Source: Terebella lapidaria | Taxonomy: Eukaryota; Annelida; Polychaeta; Terebellida; Terebellidae | Assembly (NCBI GenBank): GCA_949152475.1 | Contig: OX424564.1 | Span: 29,200,165-29,264,164, forward strand | DNA length: 64,000 bases | Direction of reading: 5' to 3' | Shown: piece by piece, positions 23,101 through 36,330 of the stretch | Position numbering within the stretch: position 1 is the stretch's first letter | Layout of the letters: the number at the start of each line of letters is the position of its first letter | Program-made: the position numbers and the translations under genes | Notes under the pieces: generated by a model | The model's input: the letters and a program-made list of their open reading frames with translations, nothing else | Told to the model about the DNA's origin: nothing | Database searches by the model: none

Positions 23101-24133
23101 TTTCAAAACAGTCTGTGCCAAATGAAAACGCGCCTTGAATTTCAATCATTTCAACATAAATATTCCATATTTCCTCCACAATGGCAAAATCATAATATGC
23201 AAATAATATGACGATTTCTTTTTGAGCAATTCGTACCCTATGTCAAAAAAAATCTTGAAATATTGGGAGTTAATTAAATATCCTAAACAAAAAACAAAGA
23301 CAATACTTTTCTTGAATTTATACAGTACACGAAACACAAATTTCTTCGAACGTCAATGACAGATATTTACACAATGTTATGATTTCAAGTAATTTACAGC
23401 GGTTTCTATGCGGTGATTAGTAAATACTAGCTATAAACAAGTATACAGATTGTATGGACATTAGCTCTAAATATTGTTTATCACAATATATGACCATTTC
23501 CCTCAAGTATATATACCAGATTTGCCATGTGTAATATACTTTTATGTTCAGTTCACAGTAACCAGCCTTGGTCCGAATACACAAATGTGCCAATATAAAC
23601 TGAACACCCTGAAAAGTATTGTAGATTCCCTCAAATTAGTCGAGGTTTGGAAATTTGTCCTTCACAACTAAGTTTACTCTCCACTTGAAATATTATCAGT
23701 GTATTGATGGAGATTTGACATCTTATGATACAGTCACAAGCATTCCATTTTTATAAACTTTTATTCTGGAGTCTTTTTTTTTGGGGGGGGGGAGGGGGGC
23801 CTTCCATTCCATTTTGCAAGTTTGGTGATAAAATCCCACAGTTTTAATATGAAGCAGTGTTCCTCCACGCATCTCCTCTGTAGGCATGATAGGCCACAGA
23901 ATTCACCGACATCCCCGATGACTTTTGCTGTTGCATTCGATTGATGTAAAGTCCTATTCATTTCAAGCGTGACTGATCGATAACCAACCACTGCAATTCT
24001 TTCTCGAAGTTTGAGTTTCCGAAGTATATAACGGCGAGATAGCAACATCAAACCTCATGACGACTCACGCTGGAACTTCATCGAAGAACTCACTGCCCGC
24101 CGAAAGAGTCACAAATCATGTACCAGTTTCCAT
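20191..24133. other. No recognisable gene; 3' flank of IRF-A
   Basis: About 3.9 kb of AT-rich DNA with only short frames. It should include the IRF-A 3' UTR: a complement of AATAAA lies at 23760-23765, about 370 bp past the IRF-A stop, next to a G-run at about 23784-23800. A 62-bp open piece at about 22245-22306 (- strand) ends at a GT donor but lacks a good acceptor. Nothing else is supported. Confidence 0.5.
23760..23765 (-). terminator. Candidate IRF-A poly(A) signal
   Basis: AATAAA on the - strand, 370 bp downstream of the IRF-A stop codon at 24134. It is the nearest clear hexamer I noticed in the right orientation. Confidence 0.4.
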
Positions 24134-27100
24134 TCAGTGGGAAATTCGTCGAGTTAACTGTTGTTCTCCCTCGAAATTGAACTGTAACTCGCCGGTCTCC
24201 ATTTCTGAGTCGCCATCGTGTTCTAGTAACTCAAGAGGCTGTCAAAAGAAATATGTAAGTTTTTAATTTCAAGAGCGCCATCCGCAATGATTCAAATTTA
24301 TTTAGCAGTGAATTAACACCAGATTATGCCCTATTTACACCGTGATAAATCCGTGACTTTTGATAATTTATTATGAAGATATCAATAGAAAACATATGCA
24401 ACGGATCCTATATTTCGAGATCATTCGGGCGATTCAGGAACTTGTAAATCATGTTGAATGATCGATGGTCTCTTTAGTCGATATCAGATCAACTCAACTC
24501 AAACATGTAATACTCTTTGACAAGATCCACTGTAATGTTTCGTTTCGTTTTAAATAAACTTCGCCTACCTCGCCCTTGTCGAATTTTCGCAGGAGAGCAT
24601 CCGCTTTATTACTAGTCGCCGTCATCGAGATCAGTATTTGTTCGTTAAGCTCGTCAAGAGAACATGTCTGTCCGAAGAGTAGGTGTACATCCGGACTCGG
24701 GCGCGGACATTCACCGAGCTGGTGACGTTTCAAGGCCGGGACGAAGTAGTTTTGATAGTCAAACAGCAGGACATTCTCTTCCCGACATTTCAGTTTGATG
24801 CAGGGTTCTGTCGACGCAGCGATTTCGCCATTGATATAGTAGACGCCACACCTGTTGTATATAATGGAGTTCATAAATTACTGTCTGTACTGCGTATAAT
24901 AATTTCCAAGGCAGATTCGTCTTTAGATTCTGTGTAATTCTCATGGAATTTAAGGTTTTGCCTGGGTCAAAAAACTGGGTCAATGCGAAAATTATACATT
25001 GAAAGATACCTACTAAACTTCAAATGAATATATCATAAATATACACTATGTTTTAAGTGTCATTCTGTAACCTACCGGCAATGTCGGGTGGCAAAGATGC
25101 TGCCGTTTTGCGAAGTGAACATGATTCCGTCTTTGATGTACGGTAGGAGAGCACCGATCTTCGGGTGGTCTTCGGCCATCTCCGTTGGCAGGTCGCTTGG
25201 GTAGTTAACTTTCTTCACTGATTGTCCATCTTCCGTCATCTGGGAAAGAGTTGGAATTTCATGATAAACTTACTAAAATATTCATCTTATTTTATGTTCG
25301 CGCTACAAAGCTATTGACAAATTGAGATCTATTCTTTCTAGAGTCTTTTCTGGTCTCGAAAATTGCACATACTGTTTGTTACCAAAGATTCACACTATGT
25401 GTATTATTGAGCAAACTTGCTAATTGACCGAATTTCAAGGAGTATCTGTAATTGGACATACCGTCTCCGTTGAGTCAGGCACTGAGGCCACTTTGCACGT
25501 TTCCCCCTCGGAAACCTGAGTTTGGTTAACAACCTTGGACTTCAGCTTGAGTGATATCTCCATTCCATCTGGTAAGAGACAGAACTAGCGATTTAGTCAC
25601 TTCCAAATGAATTTTTTGTTTGAAAGCTTCTATTCCCTTTTTTTTTGGGGGGGGGGGGGGGGGCAAAAACGGTGACCATTTTTCAACTTCCACAATTCAC
25701 AAAATAATTTTCTACATCGAAACAGGTCCTACAATCAAACACACCTTCAAATTTCACGTTCATTGCAGCGCCAGTCGACACTTGCAGAGAAACATCGTCA
25801 TCCATTCTTTCATCCGTGCACCCCGTGAGCACATCTTGAGCCTGTACGATCTCCCTGGAGATTTCTGACGTTACCGTGGATACAATGGGCGAGGAAGCAT
25901 ACGTCTGCTCCAACTCGGACATTGTCGTGTTGAGGGACGGGAGTTCCGGGCCGGAATCAGCGGAACCCACAACTTGGATGACGTTCCACGCCGGCTGGTC
26001 ATCAGAGATCAACTCTGTAAGGACGGGAACTCCCCCTGGGCCGGGGATGGCCGTCGTCAGGGGCGTGAGGGTGGGGGTAGGCGTTGCTGAGGGCGTCGGA
26101 TGAGTGGAGAGGAGGCCTGCCGAGGTCACAGCTGGGGCCCCAGTGGATGGATCCGTACAGAACTGTTGATCTTCCACGATCATCGCTACATGGACAGGGG
26201 AAAAATGCATTCTTTTTTATCTAAATATTCAATTGGAAATGGACTTGAATTCAAGATGAACTAGTAGGCTTCTAAACATCCTTACTCCCAATAGATGACA
26301 AGCCAGGTATTTTCTTCATATTCCACCAGATATGATTTTTCAAATGACATTCCACCACGTAGGCTAAACATACCTTCTGTATATTGCTGCGACGTCATTG
26401 GTGAGTAGCTCGTTGTCCCTGACGACGGTATTGCCATGGGAACAGTGGTATGTGACAATGGCTGTGGGATTATGTGTCCGGAAACTTGGTATAATTGCTG
26501 GCCAGTGGGATCAACAAATTCTGAAAATAGCAATGAGAAGTTTTCGCCTGAACATTCAATACAGTCCAAGTCATTATATACTACATTGAAAATACTTTTC
26601 ATGGTATTTCATCCTCAAATCCTGGAATATTACGGATATCAATGCATATTTACAACTCTAAAACAGAATTTTTTTTCACAATATTGATTAACGTACGTGT
26701 ATTGGTGAGCTCTTCGACCATCCGAGGGAGTGGAGCTATCCCGCTCTGTAAAAAAAAAAAATCCAAAAGTTTAAATAACAATCCATCACATGTGATCACA
26801 ACAAATCTTTTCGACTTTTGGGCCACTGCATGTAACTGACTTTTTTCTGAAGTGGTTTGACCACATTCTAAACAGGTAATTAACTTTCATTACCATACGA
26901 TCTATCTGTTTTCCAAGCTGACTGGGAGAGCAAAACTCACCGATCTTTGTCGAAGTTCGTCTTCGTCATCCGATTGTAAGGGAGTCATACTTCTTGAATC
27001 TGTTACAGAAAAAAACAGTTAAATCCTCCATTCATTCAGTTGCAAACTGATTCAATACTTAAACTTCTATACTTCTCCATTATGATTATACGAAGCTCAT

Positions 27101-30036
27101 ACACATGACAGTTTAGCAACTGTATTCACTGCTTGATGAAACACTGACCTCGTTTAGGCTTCAGCTGGTAGACTCGGAACGGTTCGGAACAGGTCAAGTC
27201 CGTCTGGTCCTTGATTTCCACGATGTCCGGGGCTTTGTTGAAGGCACAACGGAGTCGAGTCTTCCATGTGGCGTAATCCTCGTCGTCTATCCCCTCGCGA
27301 TATCGTCCAGTGTGCTTGGCCCACTCCTGGAGAATGTTGGAAGTGGAAAAATATATGTGTTTGCTAATTTCGGAGAATATATGGCTAATTTCGGATTTTT
27401 CTATATGATAAGCATGAATCTCACAATGTTGGGCAATCAAAACTTCCTGTTGTTTGCATTGACTTCATAATATTTGCCAAGCCTCACCAAATTATCCTAA
27501 TTAATTATGCTTATTGTGAAGTGATTCTCTCATGCCAAACACATGAGAGAAATATCTATATATTTCATAGCATTACTCAGTCAAACTGCATAAGACAATT
27601 TATCCACGAAACTCACCATGAAAATGCGGGAATCATCGCTGGTCCAGTCGTGCTTGCCGCCGTGTTTCCATGGGACCTTAAAGATTCCCTTCTCCTTGTC
27701 CATCCACATGAGGCCTTTCACTTGGCCGCTGTTAATCTGCGACTCCAGCCACGGGCGCAGCCGTTGCCGTGGGTTACCGTCTTTCATGATGTTACTACAA
27801 GAGGAGAATAAATTATTCGTCTATCGTGAGTATTTGTCTATAGTCGTCTAATATAACATTTTTTTTCGCAATTCTAGTGAATTTTGAGTTTTAGTAAATC
27901 TTAAATTTTAGTGAATCTGAATTTCAGTAGTTCTTATTTTCATTTTTAAATTTTTTTTTCAGCTTATGATATATATATGCTATGTTACAAAATACTAGTA
28001 CGCTTCATCCATACTCAACATTCTCAATGATAAACATACGGATGACAAAATTTCTAATTTTATGATGTTTGAAAACCCTGAATCAAACCATTAAAGATGC
28101 CCATGAACACCAATAATGTCAACACATCTATAGTTTGCCATTAAACTACTCACATACCATGTGACATACCACTTACGGGCTGATTCAGAAGGAATACCAA
28201 ACTTTGAACGAGACAAAACTGCACCGAGAAGGTCATTAGACGCCCTAATCTCTAGGACTAATTAGCATATTTTATCAATGACTGCGGCCATCAATTACCA
28301 AACGCACGCAATACTCGAGTACTAGTCCGTGAACCACCCAAAGAATCACACGATTTCCACATTGTTGATGGCAATAAGGTGTATAATACGTGTATGTGTA
28401 GGGGTTCTGGCATGTACTGATTTTCTTAAAGGTCCCAATGATTCAGAGTTGAGATGTCTTGATTGGTTTTTTAATGTCGGCCCAATTTATTGATAAATTT
28501 GTAGGCGTGCGTAAGACATAAAACCTCACGCATTCATCCTGGGTGATGAAAATTACTCAAATTGATCTACGAAGTATCTAACACAATTATTTCATCACCA
28601 TATATGTATTGGATTGGTTGGCTATATTAATTTTGTTATTTTAATTTCGGCTCTAGTACATTTGATACACTAATCTTGTACACCATGAACATTGATACAT
28701 GTAGCTCATCATTGCAAGTTTATGTAATACAACGAAACACCATATAATACTATCACCAAAGAACAAGTGTACATTATTATGTGAGATTTCCAGATAGCAC
28801 TTCATGATAAACTTTTTTTTCATGTGTTTAGTCTTAGTTTTTGTCATCAGTTACAGACAGTCTGTACATATCAGGTATATTCAAGTACATGTATTGTTTC
28901 CGAGAAACACCTGCACTTACGCCAATATACGCCAAAATGCGTCCACAATATGTTGCGTCACAGATGTTTGTTCATTGAGTAAACCTAACAATATCAACTT
29001 TTATGATATGAGTATTAACTGTAGAATACATTTAGGTAGATCATTTTTTCTCAAAAACCTGGTACACCCATTGAATATATATATATATATATTTTTTTTT
29101 TTAGATTTAGAGCGAATTTTTCCATTCACGCACTGAGCAATAGAGATACAGAGAGAAGTCACCGACATTTCCTCGTTTTCACATTAAGTCCGGTCCTCAG
29201 CCTATGCATGTTTTCCAAAATAATCATTTGAAAAAAATCATTTGATGAATCCATTCTGTATGCACCATACTTATTTCCAATAAATATATTGAAACTACAT
29301 GTACATTTCAATTGCAGAATCCGACTCAATTTATGTGCAAAGTCAATTCAATTAAATATCTAAATTTAATACGAGTCAGGCAGCCAACACTACAAAACAT
29401 CCATACCTGTCAAATCCTGTCGCCATCGATTCTATAGTTAAATATTCGTAGCAATAATTATTACATGTATTCGTGCAAAGCACACTTAATTCAAAGAAAT
29501 TTTTCCGTGGGGAAGCGAAATTTCTGCTCCTCGTCTCAACTGCAAAACCAACGAAACACGGCACTCAAATTGCCGTGCCTATATTGTCAGTGGCTTTGCA
29601 ATCACCTTTCGGTACCAATTTTGCGCACAACTAATCTTTCAAAGACAATACCTATCCCCGTCGTCATATAATACTACAGATATTCCAGAAGCTGGGTTTA
29701 CACCACCGTCAGACGCCCCCTTCCACAAGTGAAACCAACCCAGTTTCACAAGCCGCATGTCCACACGTGAAAGTTCCCAATTCTGGAAAAGCCAGCCAGT
29801 AGTGATTTTGTGGAAATTCCAAGCTGCATATCGGGAAAGACGGCACCATATTTGTGCTATTTACTACACCTGTGCCTAGCAGATATGACAAGTGGATTGC
29901 TGGTTTTAGCACGGACTTATAAATTGTTTCCGACACCTGCAAGTTACTTTTTTTTGCATACAAGACTGTACAAATTCTTGTTCCACCATCCGAATTGTTG
30001 AATGACAGCGCAATCGCTAAGGCTTAGGACATGAAA

Positions 30037-30081
<45 letters not shown>

Positions 30082-33000
30082 TTTCTACTGGGCATATTAA
30101 TATTCACAGGCATGTTTCATAATTGATTTCATTAACTGTTTTTTTTCTTCATGTATGAAGTTGATTTTTATATCATATTCATCTTACACAGGTGATAAAA
30201 CCCCCTAACGTGCACCGAACTTTGCGAGAATTCACTTTTGAAAACATTCTGAGGTTAAACATCTTTTTCTCATAATAAATGATAACTTGCTGTCATTCAT
30301 ACTTTTTGCACTAAATGCATGCATAATTTTCTTTTCTGTCCCGATGCATGCAATGAAATTATGTATTCCTTCATGCAACAAATAATCACACAAAATTTGC
30401 GGAATATTTGACGTTGACAGGAAATCCTAAGGCCTGCGTTCGGCAACATAAGATGACAGTTGTCACAAATTTCTACCCCTCAACAAATTCATTGATACAG
30501 GTAACAGCAGAAGAATTACGGCAGTTTACTGGAGTGAAGAATATTGACAATGACCTTTAGCCCCATAAGATTGCCCTTGCCTTGCAATATTTACGAAACA
30601 CTTACGACACGGCGGTGATGACGGGACCCGTTTTCTTTTCGACGGCCGCGTATTTGTAGTAGGTTTTGCGTGAACCTTCCTTGGTTTTACGATTGGTTTC
30701 CCGAAGCGCTTCCTGTATGACTTCCTCACTCGGGATGGTTTTCTCTGTGAAACAAGGAAATTACAGATAATTATAAACTTTGGTGTGATTTGAATATTAT
30801 CAAATCAAATTATCCAATTTGTATTGGCATGCGCGTCAACTTGCACGGCAATTAACTGCAATAACATCATTTCCCCATTCAAATACAAATGAAATGAAAT
30901 AATAACTGGCAATGAATTTGACTTTCTGAATAATATTTCTGATTAATTGACCAATCTGATTTTCCCTGGTCTACATATTAATTCACACATCATCTCACAA
31001 GAAAACACATCCACACATTCAAACCACGGCAGGTACATTTATAATGGTATCATTTATTTTACCCAGAATTTATTCAACATTCTCTATGTAGAAATCATGT
31101 CTTGTGTTCTTGTTTTTGAGCATGTTTTATTTTTGCAAGGCCTGCATTTGCCAATATGTCTTGTTCATTTATTAACTACAACCACTCATACAGAAAAACA
31201 TTTTCTTTGATATGATAATAATAAATATTTTGAACAGAACATCAACTGATTCACTGTTGCATGGTTGTTAAATACTTGCGAGTCAATTTATATGACGAAT
31301 TTTTGTGAAAAAAAAAAATTCAAACAGTCCCCCATATAACTTAGTAAATATTAACACTCTTTAATTATCATTCCCCCAGTATCCATTACTTTTCATCTTG
31401 TTCGTTGCATGCAATTCTGCCCAAATATTAAATATTTTTTCTCAAATCTGTCACAGACAAAATTCAATCAACTGTTTCTCTGAATATAATTTTCACAACA
31501 AAAACCGATGAAAAGTTTTATGCATAACCACGTTTATTTTTTATGGATGAACTAGGAATTATTACTTTTTTTTATAATTAATATTTCATGTTGAACCAAA
31601 AAATAAAGTTTTAAAGACATACCAGTCAGATGCGTTTCGTAATATCCTTTGTAAAAATCGGTGACAAGTTTGTATATCCTCGGTAATTCAAGACAACTAA
31701 GTACTACTATTGATAACATTTATGCTTTGTTTCATGAAATTTTAGTACCCGGTACATCTAACCGCAAATAAACTGTGATATATCGGCTGAGTATGGGACA
31801 AGCCAAGAAATATAAAGTGATGCGATGATGTCGCAAACCTATTTATATATCTTATCTTGTATGACGAGATTAAATTAAGTATTCTAAACACCTTCAGAAA
31901 ATGTATACCTGTGCACGGTAATGATCTAAGATTTATTTTGGCAAAATGCAAGTACGAAAGCAAAGAAAATATTAGAAACATATATGTACACTTTATGTTT
32001 TATCATCAGCGGTGCACGCATGAATAAAAACCAGTTCATGCCGCATGTATGCATCTGTGTCGCAGAAATATTTCCTGAAAACTGACTCGCCATTTGAGCA
32101 CCTGATATTTCTCGAAAGTTTCAGGACATATACACGATGGTTTTGCAAATTATGATAACAAGGTACGCTATTTTGGGTCCAGGCCTGCTTTGTTTTTTTT
32201 TTTAACAATCTACCTCATGTACCTACATGTAGACAACAACATTTGTCAAATATATACCGAAAACCTTGTCACATTCGGTGTCTAAAAAATATGCACTAAT
32301 ATGAGAGTTAACCTGCGAGACTATAGCGGCGTTTGATCATTGGTCAACAACTGATTGACAGCGTTCTGCACATAATGGCTTGTTTCTACAAAATAGTTTC
32401 CGTTGCAGAAATGCATACATGTATTCAAAACATCAATAGCATGAGTATTTATATTGATTTTCTATCCATTTCCAGTATTGATTTTCAGCAATACTTCATT
32501 TTTTTGGTTTCAGTTCCAGTTTACAAGAAAATTATTTAAATAAATACATGCATAAAATAAATCATCATGCATTATTCTCAGAGGGGTATAACTTACTTTT
32601 TTGCATTTTGATTTTTTGTCTTTTCGACTCATAAGGCATGAACCTCTGATGAACTTTCACTTCCAAGATGGCCGACATGTTGCAATACGGACGTCGGAAA
32701 GTGGTTTTGGTACATACTTTCTGAACGCCGATCGGAATGCAGCCTCACTCACTCTGTCATAGCGGGAAGGGTTTTGGGAGGGTGGAATGATATGTCGCTA
32801 ACAACAGGTCTATCCTTACACAAAAACATGCAGTTCTGCGATTTTATCGGTCAACACTCGAAGGGCGACTCCAAAAGTTACACATCATTATTTTTCTCTC
32901 AAGATGAGCCTCATTCTGAAACCCTGAATCCCACAATGCAATATTGTGAAATGTGAGCCAATGAGCACACTTGAAACACATCATGTGACCAAAATCTCAG

Positions 33001-35559
33001 TTACTTTGGGCTCTCAAAAGACAAAGATTTGCAACTTGAAAACAAATGGTGGACCCATGTTGTATTTTTTGAAATACAAAAATTCATTTTCAATTTCCAT
33101 TGTGATTTTTATGTATTGTTTTTTTGACGTTTCTGCAATTGTTTCATATAATCGAAATTCTCGTCGATCGAAAGGATGAATTGTTGTGGTTGAAACCGAA
33201 AAATTTTGCCGTTTCTAAACTCGGACAAATTTTTCCGGATACGTAAAAGTTGGAATATTTTGTATAAGTTTACGGATACTGAAGATACAAACTCTTCTGG
33301 ATTATTCCTTAATACGGAATTAGAATTCTACGTGATCGATGGGATGAGTTGTTGTGGCTGAAACTAAAAATTTCGCCCGTTTCTAAACTCGGGACAAAAT
33401 TTTCTGGATAGGTGAAAATCCGAATATTTTGGATAACCCGAGTTCACGGATATTGATACAAATCTTTCGGACTAATTTCCACGGAACAAGTTCTGGACAA
33501 CATAATCATTGCCGGTAAGTCAGTTTTGAAGCAAGACCTATCAACCAAATTTCAATCTTAAGAAAACTGAACTTTTATCATTAAATTACTTCACTTTTTC
33601 CAGGACATGGACATATGATTTTTTTTTTATTTGTACTGACACGCCCCGTCAAACTTCTATCCAAATCCCTGGCAATCAGGAAGGTAATTTCCCCATTCAA
33701 TCATCATTTATGCATGTACGTGCAACATTAATGTTGTACTATCTGTAAACAAAGCTTCTAACTCATATCAAATTCACCAATAACACTTTTTTATTTTTCT
33801 ATAATCAGCTGTGATATGAATCCCCATCATTATTTAGCCGAAACCTATATGTAGATCTAGTACAGTTTGCTACACCACGGGCAATATATATGATATTTGT
33901 CCACGCAATCAGAATTTTCAAACATTGCTCTATTGGCAACAGCACAACATACACTCACACACACACATAATACTTTCTTTATCTTATCACTTGAGTTTAT
34001 CGACAATATCGATGTGTATCGTCTCGATAGATTTTGGTACAATTAGGTCTTGCACATGTACTGAATGCACTGTACATTTATATATATTATCGATGTGCAC
34101 AATTTATATTGAATACTCCTCTGAATATCGGTATATGAATTCTTTATATATCACATGCTTCATATTCTATGAGTTATGGTCATAAATTTGGTGACTTAAT
34201 TTGATGAAGAAGGATTCACGTTTCACATATTTTAGAGGAACTTTTCTCGAAGATATTGCATAACTCCAAAAAAAACTTTTCATACGCCAAACACACGGGC
34301 AATATGTATTTTATGTACTCACTACAGTACATGAGTGATGCAAAAATGATACATGTACATGATTTTACTACAATACATTTTCAGGAATCTGTACTGCTCA
34401 AAATTAATGTTTGCATACACACTAATAAACACTTGCCGGCACGTGCATACTTGCAAATTTGCTTATATAATAGTTCTACAAATATTGGTTTGGTCTTTCA
34501 GCAAATGCTGATCTCCTGAGCACAACCAATACCCCCTCCAGCCCCCTCCCCCCCTCAACACCCACTGTTCATGCTCACATACAACATGCACAAAGTTTAT
34601 GTAATATTGAGGAGATATATGATCATTTATTATGAACAGAACATATTGGAATTTTAACCATTTTACACAGGAAACTTTAAATGTGAACAGATTAGGATGA
34701 AACTGGTGGCTTTCAACTAAATTTGATTGGTAGTTTAACAATTTATGGTCAAATTAAAATAATATCCACCATACCTTACGATCCTGCATCTATAATTCAA
34801 ATTTTTGTTGGCTTCCGAAATTTTTTACAACTGTCTAGCAAAAATGATTTATATACACACATTTGTAATTGCCATGCTATTTATGGTGGAGTTCCCAATT
34901 CAAATATCCCAGTATCCGTGGGGATATGGAAAACAGGGCTCTGGTATTTCCCACAAAATTCCCAATCCAGTACAAATAACCATGCCCCGAAACCACAACA
35001 AAATCTACTGTAGCCAGATGGTCCTAGAACACACACACCATCAAGAATCACTTGAAATATATGCATTGGAAAGATGAAAGTGAAACTGATCTTCGAGTTT
35101 CCCGCAAGCCCATAAAGATGGTTATGGTCCTGTACTTGGGTACAAAACCATCTTTTGGGTGAGGCCATGGTTATACATGTACACAATGTGGAAAAGATGT
35201 TGTTTGTAAACATTGAAAGTACAATGTGCAACGGATTACAAATCAGATTTTTTAATCAAGATAATGGAAAATACTCATGTCTGAGCGTTTACACATCCGT
35301 GAGTATAATTATTCTTACATGTACGCACAAATTAATGCTAATTATTTGCATATTTATTTCTAAATGATACCAATTGCAACCGTTCCCCAAATTTTATGGC
35401 CTGTAGCCTGTTCTTACTTTTGAAGGCACTTAGCATGGACCCACCTTTGCTCGACTTTCGCATGCCAGTTCTCTTAACAGGTTGGATGTAATCGTCCCGT
35501 TTAGGCGATTTTTTCACACGAGACGACTGTCTGCCTCCGGCCACACGAGAGATTCCCAT
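24134..35559 (-). CDS. IRF-A: interferon regulatory factor with DBD and IAD
   Basis: Twelve exons: 35559-35418, 30744-30606, 27794-27617, 27326-27149, 26999-26941, 26745-26697, 26520-26374, 26185-25745, 25568-25462, 25239-25076, 24851-24569 and 24238-24134. All borders are GT-AG and all phases fit; the total is 1992 nt (663 aa plus stop). Residues 1-94 form a Lys/Arg-rich extension. The IRF DBD spans about 104-212 with the Trp cluster ([32 protein letters not shown]). The linker is acidic, then Pro/Thr-rich. The IAD spans about 445-629 ([34 protein letters not shown]). The last exon adds an acidic tail. IRFs are nuclear transcription factors that bind GAAANNGAAA sites. Subfamily is unresolved. 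Confidence 0.9.
24569..25568 (-). CDS. IRF-A association domain (exons 9-11)
   Basis: Exons 25568-25462, 25239-25076 and 24851-24569 encode about 185 residues with the IAD landmarks: an opening strand [10 protein letters not shown], the central [23 protein letters not shown] and VHLLFGQ. This domain mediates homo- and hetero-dimerisation and STAT/PU.1-type contacts in vertebrate IRFs. A psi-K-x-E SUMO consensus (VKFE) sits just before it at the end of exon 8. Confidence 0.85.
27149..27794 (-). CDS. IRF-A DNA-binding domain (exons 3 and 4)
   Basis: Exon 3 (27794-27617) encodes [10 protein letters not shown] and the first half of the DBD, ending IFM. Exon 4 (27326-27149) starts EWAKHTG and ends LKPKR. 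The splice between them is phase 0. The five family Trp residues are all present. IRF-B has its DBD intron at the same position and phase. Confidence 0.97.
30035..30079. repeat. (TA)n microsatellite
   Basis: About 22 uninterrupted TA dinucleotides in the large IRF-A intron. Confidence 0.95.
30606..30744 (-). CDS. IRF-A exon 2, EALRETN module
   Basis: Encodes 45 full codons ([17 protein letters not shown] and onward to [12 protein letters not shown]), phase 1 in and phase 2 out, with a strong GTAAGT donor. The next exon begins with the single base needed. The pattern (V)IQEAL...GSRKTYYKY faintly resembles the start of a linker-histone H15 fold, but this is only a visual likeness. Confidence 0.7.
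33166..33500 (+). repeat. Two-copy tandem duplication of about 168 bp
   Basis: Words TTGTTGTGG, GTTTCTAAACTCGG and GGATA recur with an offset of 168 bp (33181 against 33349). The copies have diverged by many substitutions and small indels, so the duplication is old. It lies in IRF-A intron 1. Confidence 0.75.
35076..35087 (+). promoter_or_regulatory. Perfect ISRE in IRF-A intron 1
   Basis: GAAAGTGAAACT, an exact match to the interferon-stimulated response element core bound by IRFs. It lies 331 bp downstream of the exon 1 donor of IRF-A. Confidence 0.7.
35418..35559 (-). CDS. IRF-A exon 1, basic N-terminus
   Basis: Starts MGISRVAGG and encodes 47 codons plus one base, rich in Lys, Arg and Ser. 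The donor GTAAGAA leaves phase 1, and the exon at 30744 starts with the two bases needed. The ATG is preceded by in-frame stops. It is assigned to IRF-A by phase and strand only; a transcript would be needed to prove the 4.7-kb intron. Confidence 0.65.
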
Positions 35560-35599
35560 CTTAACGATTTAATTATTGCACTCTGCTCTGTGTAATATA

Positions 35600-36330
35600 T
35601 GGTTCGTGTTTCACTGTCCCAACTGTGTATTTCAATCCGCCAGGCAAAGTCGTACGGCTGAGTTTATATCTCCGCATACAGTATGCTCACATAGATTCGG
35701 CAGTTTTTACAGCCAAGCACATTAGGTTAACATGTGCAACAATTTGCTGTGCATTGAGTACGAAAGCTTTCCTCTAAACGGTCTGCTTCCCGCTGACAGC
35801 TTGCGATGCCAAAGTGAGGCAAGGCTTCTATCTATAAAAGTCGCAATGACTGACGCATGTCAACAGAGAGTTTTGGCTTGCACTGCCCTCCGTACCATCG
35901 GGATAGACGTCCCGTTTTCCAGAAAAGTGACAGGCACTGTCCTGCTGTCTAGCACGTCTGGCCAAGCTGTCAATACTCCTGCAAGAGGTGTGCGCCCTGA
36001 CGGACTTTTTATCGTCATGTGTTTTCCCCCTGGTCCTCCGCGCAGACAAGCGACAGAACTGTTACGACGCTCCTTTGTCATCAGTGTAGGCCGTCTACCG
36101 ACCGCTTTGTTTTGATGTGGAATATGAGCAGCTGCCTCTTCGCGAGTTCGCACCACACGCCCTGAGCCTTCCAACTGTAGCCTAGCCGCATAACCACAAA
36201 CTAACACTGGACAACTAGCGATGTCCTATTTCCAGAAGAGATCATCAAGTGCTCGACCGCTGCCTTCGAGACGAGACGTGATCGTGCACACCGAACATTC
36301 ACAAACCATACAACCTGACCCCTTGCGCCA
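35600..36330. other. GC-rich block upstream of IRF-A
   Basis: This block has more C, G and CpG than its flanks and open frames on both strands (127 codons on + at 35732-36115, 115 codons on - at 36207-35860). Neither matches a family I know and neither has clear splice sites. TATAAAAG at about 35830 (+) is a possible core promoter. It may be the CpG-rich promoter or an upstream non-coding exon of IRF-A, or an unrecognised gene fragment. Confidence 0.35.

Noticed and set aside
32650-32690. AAGATGGCCGACATG as a start or YY1-type promoter
   Set aside because: The frame stops after 18 codons and it lies inside an IRF-A intron. The complement holds GAAGTGAAAG, a PRDI-like site, but this is too short to call alone.
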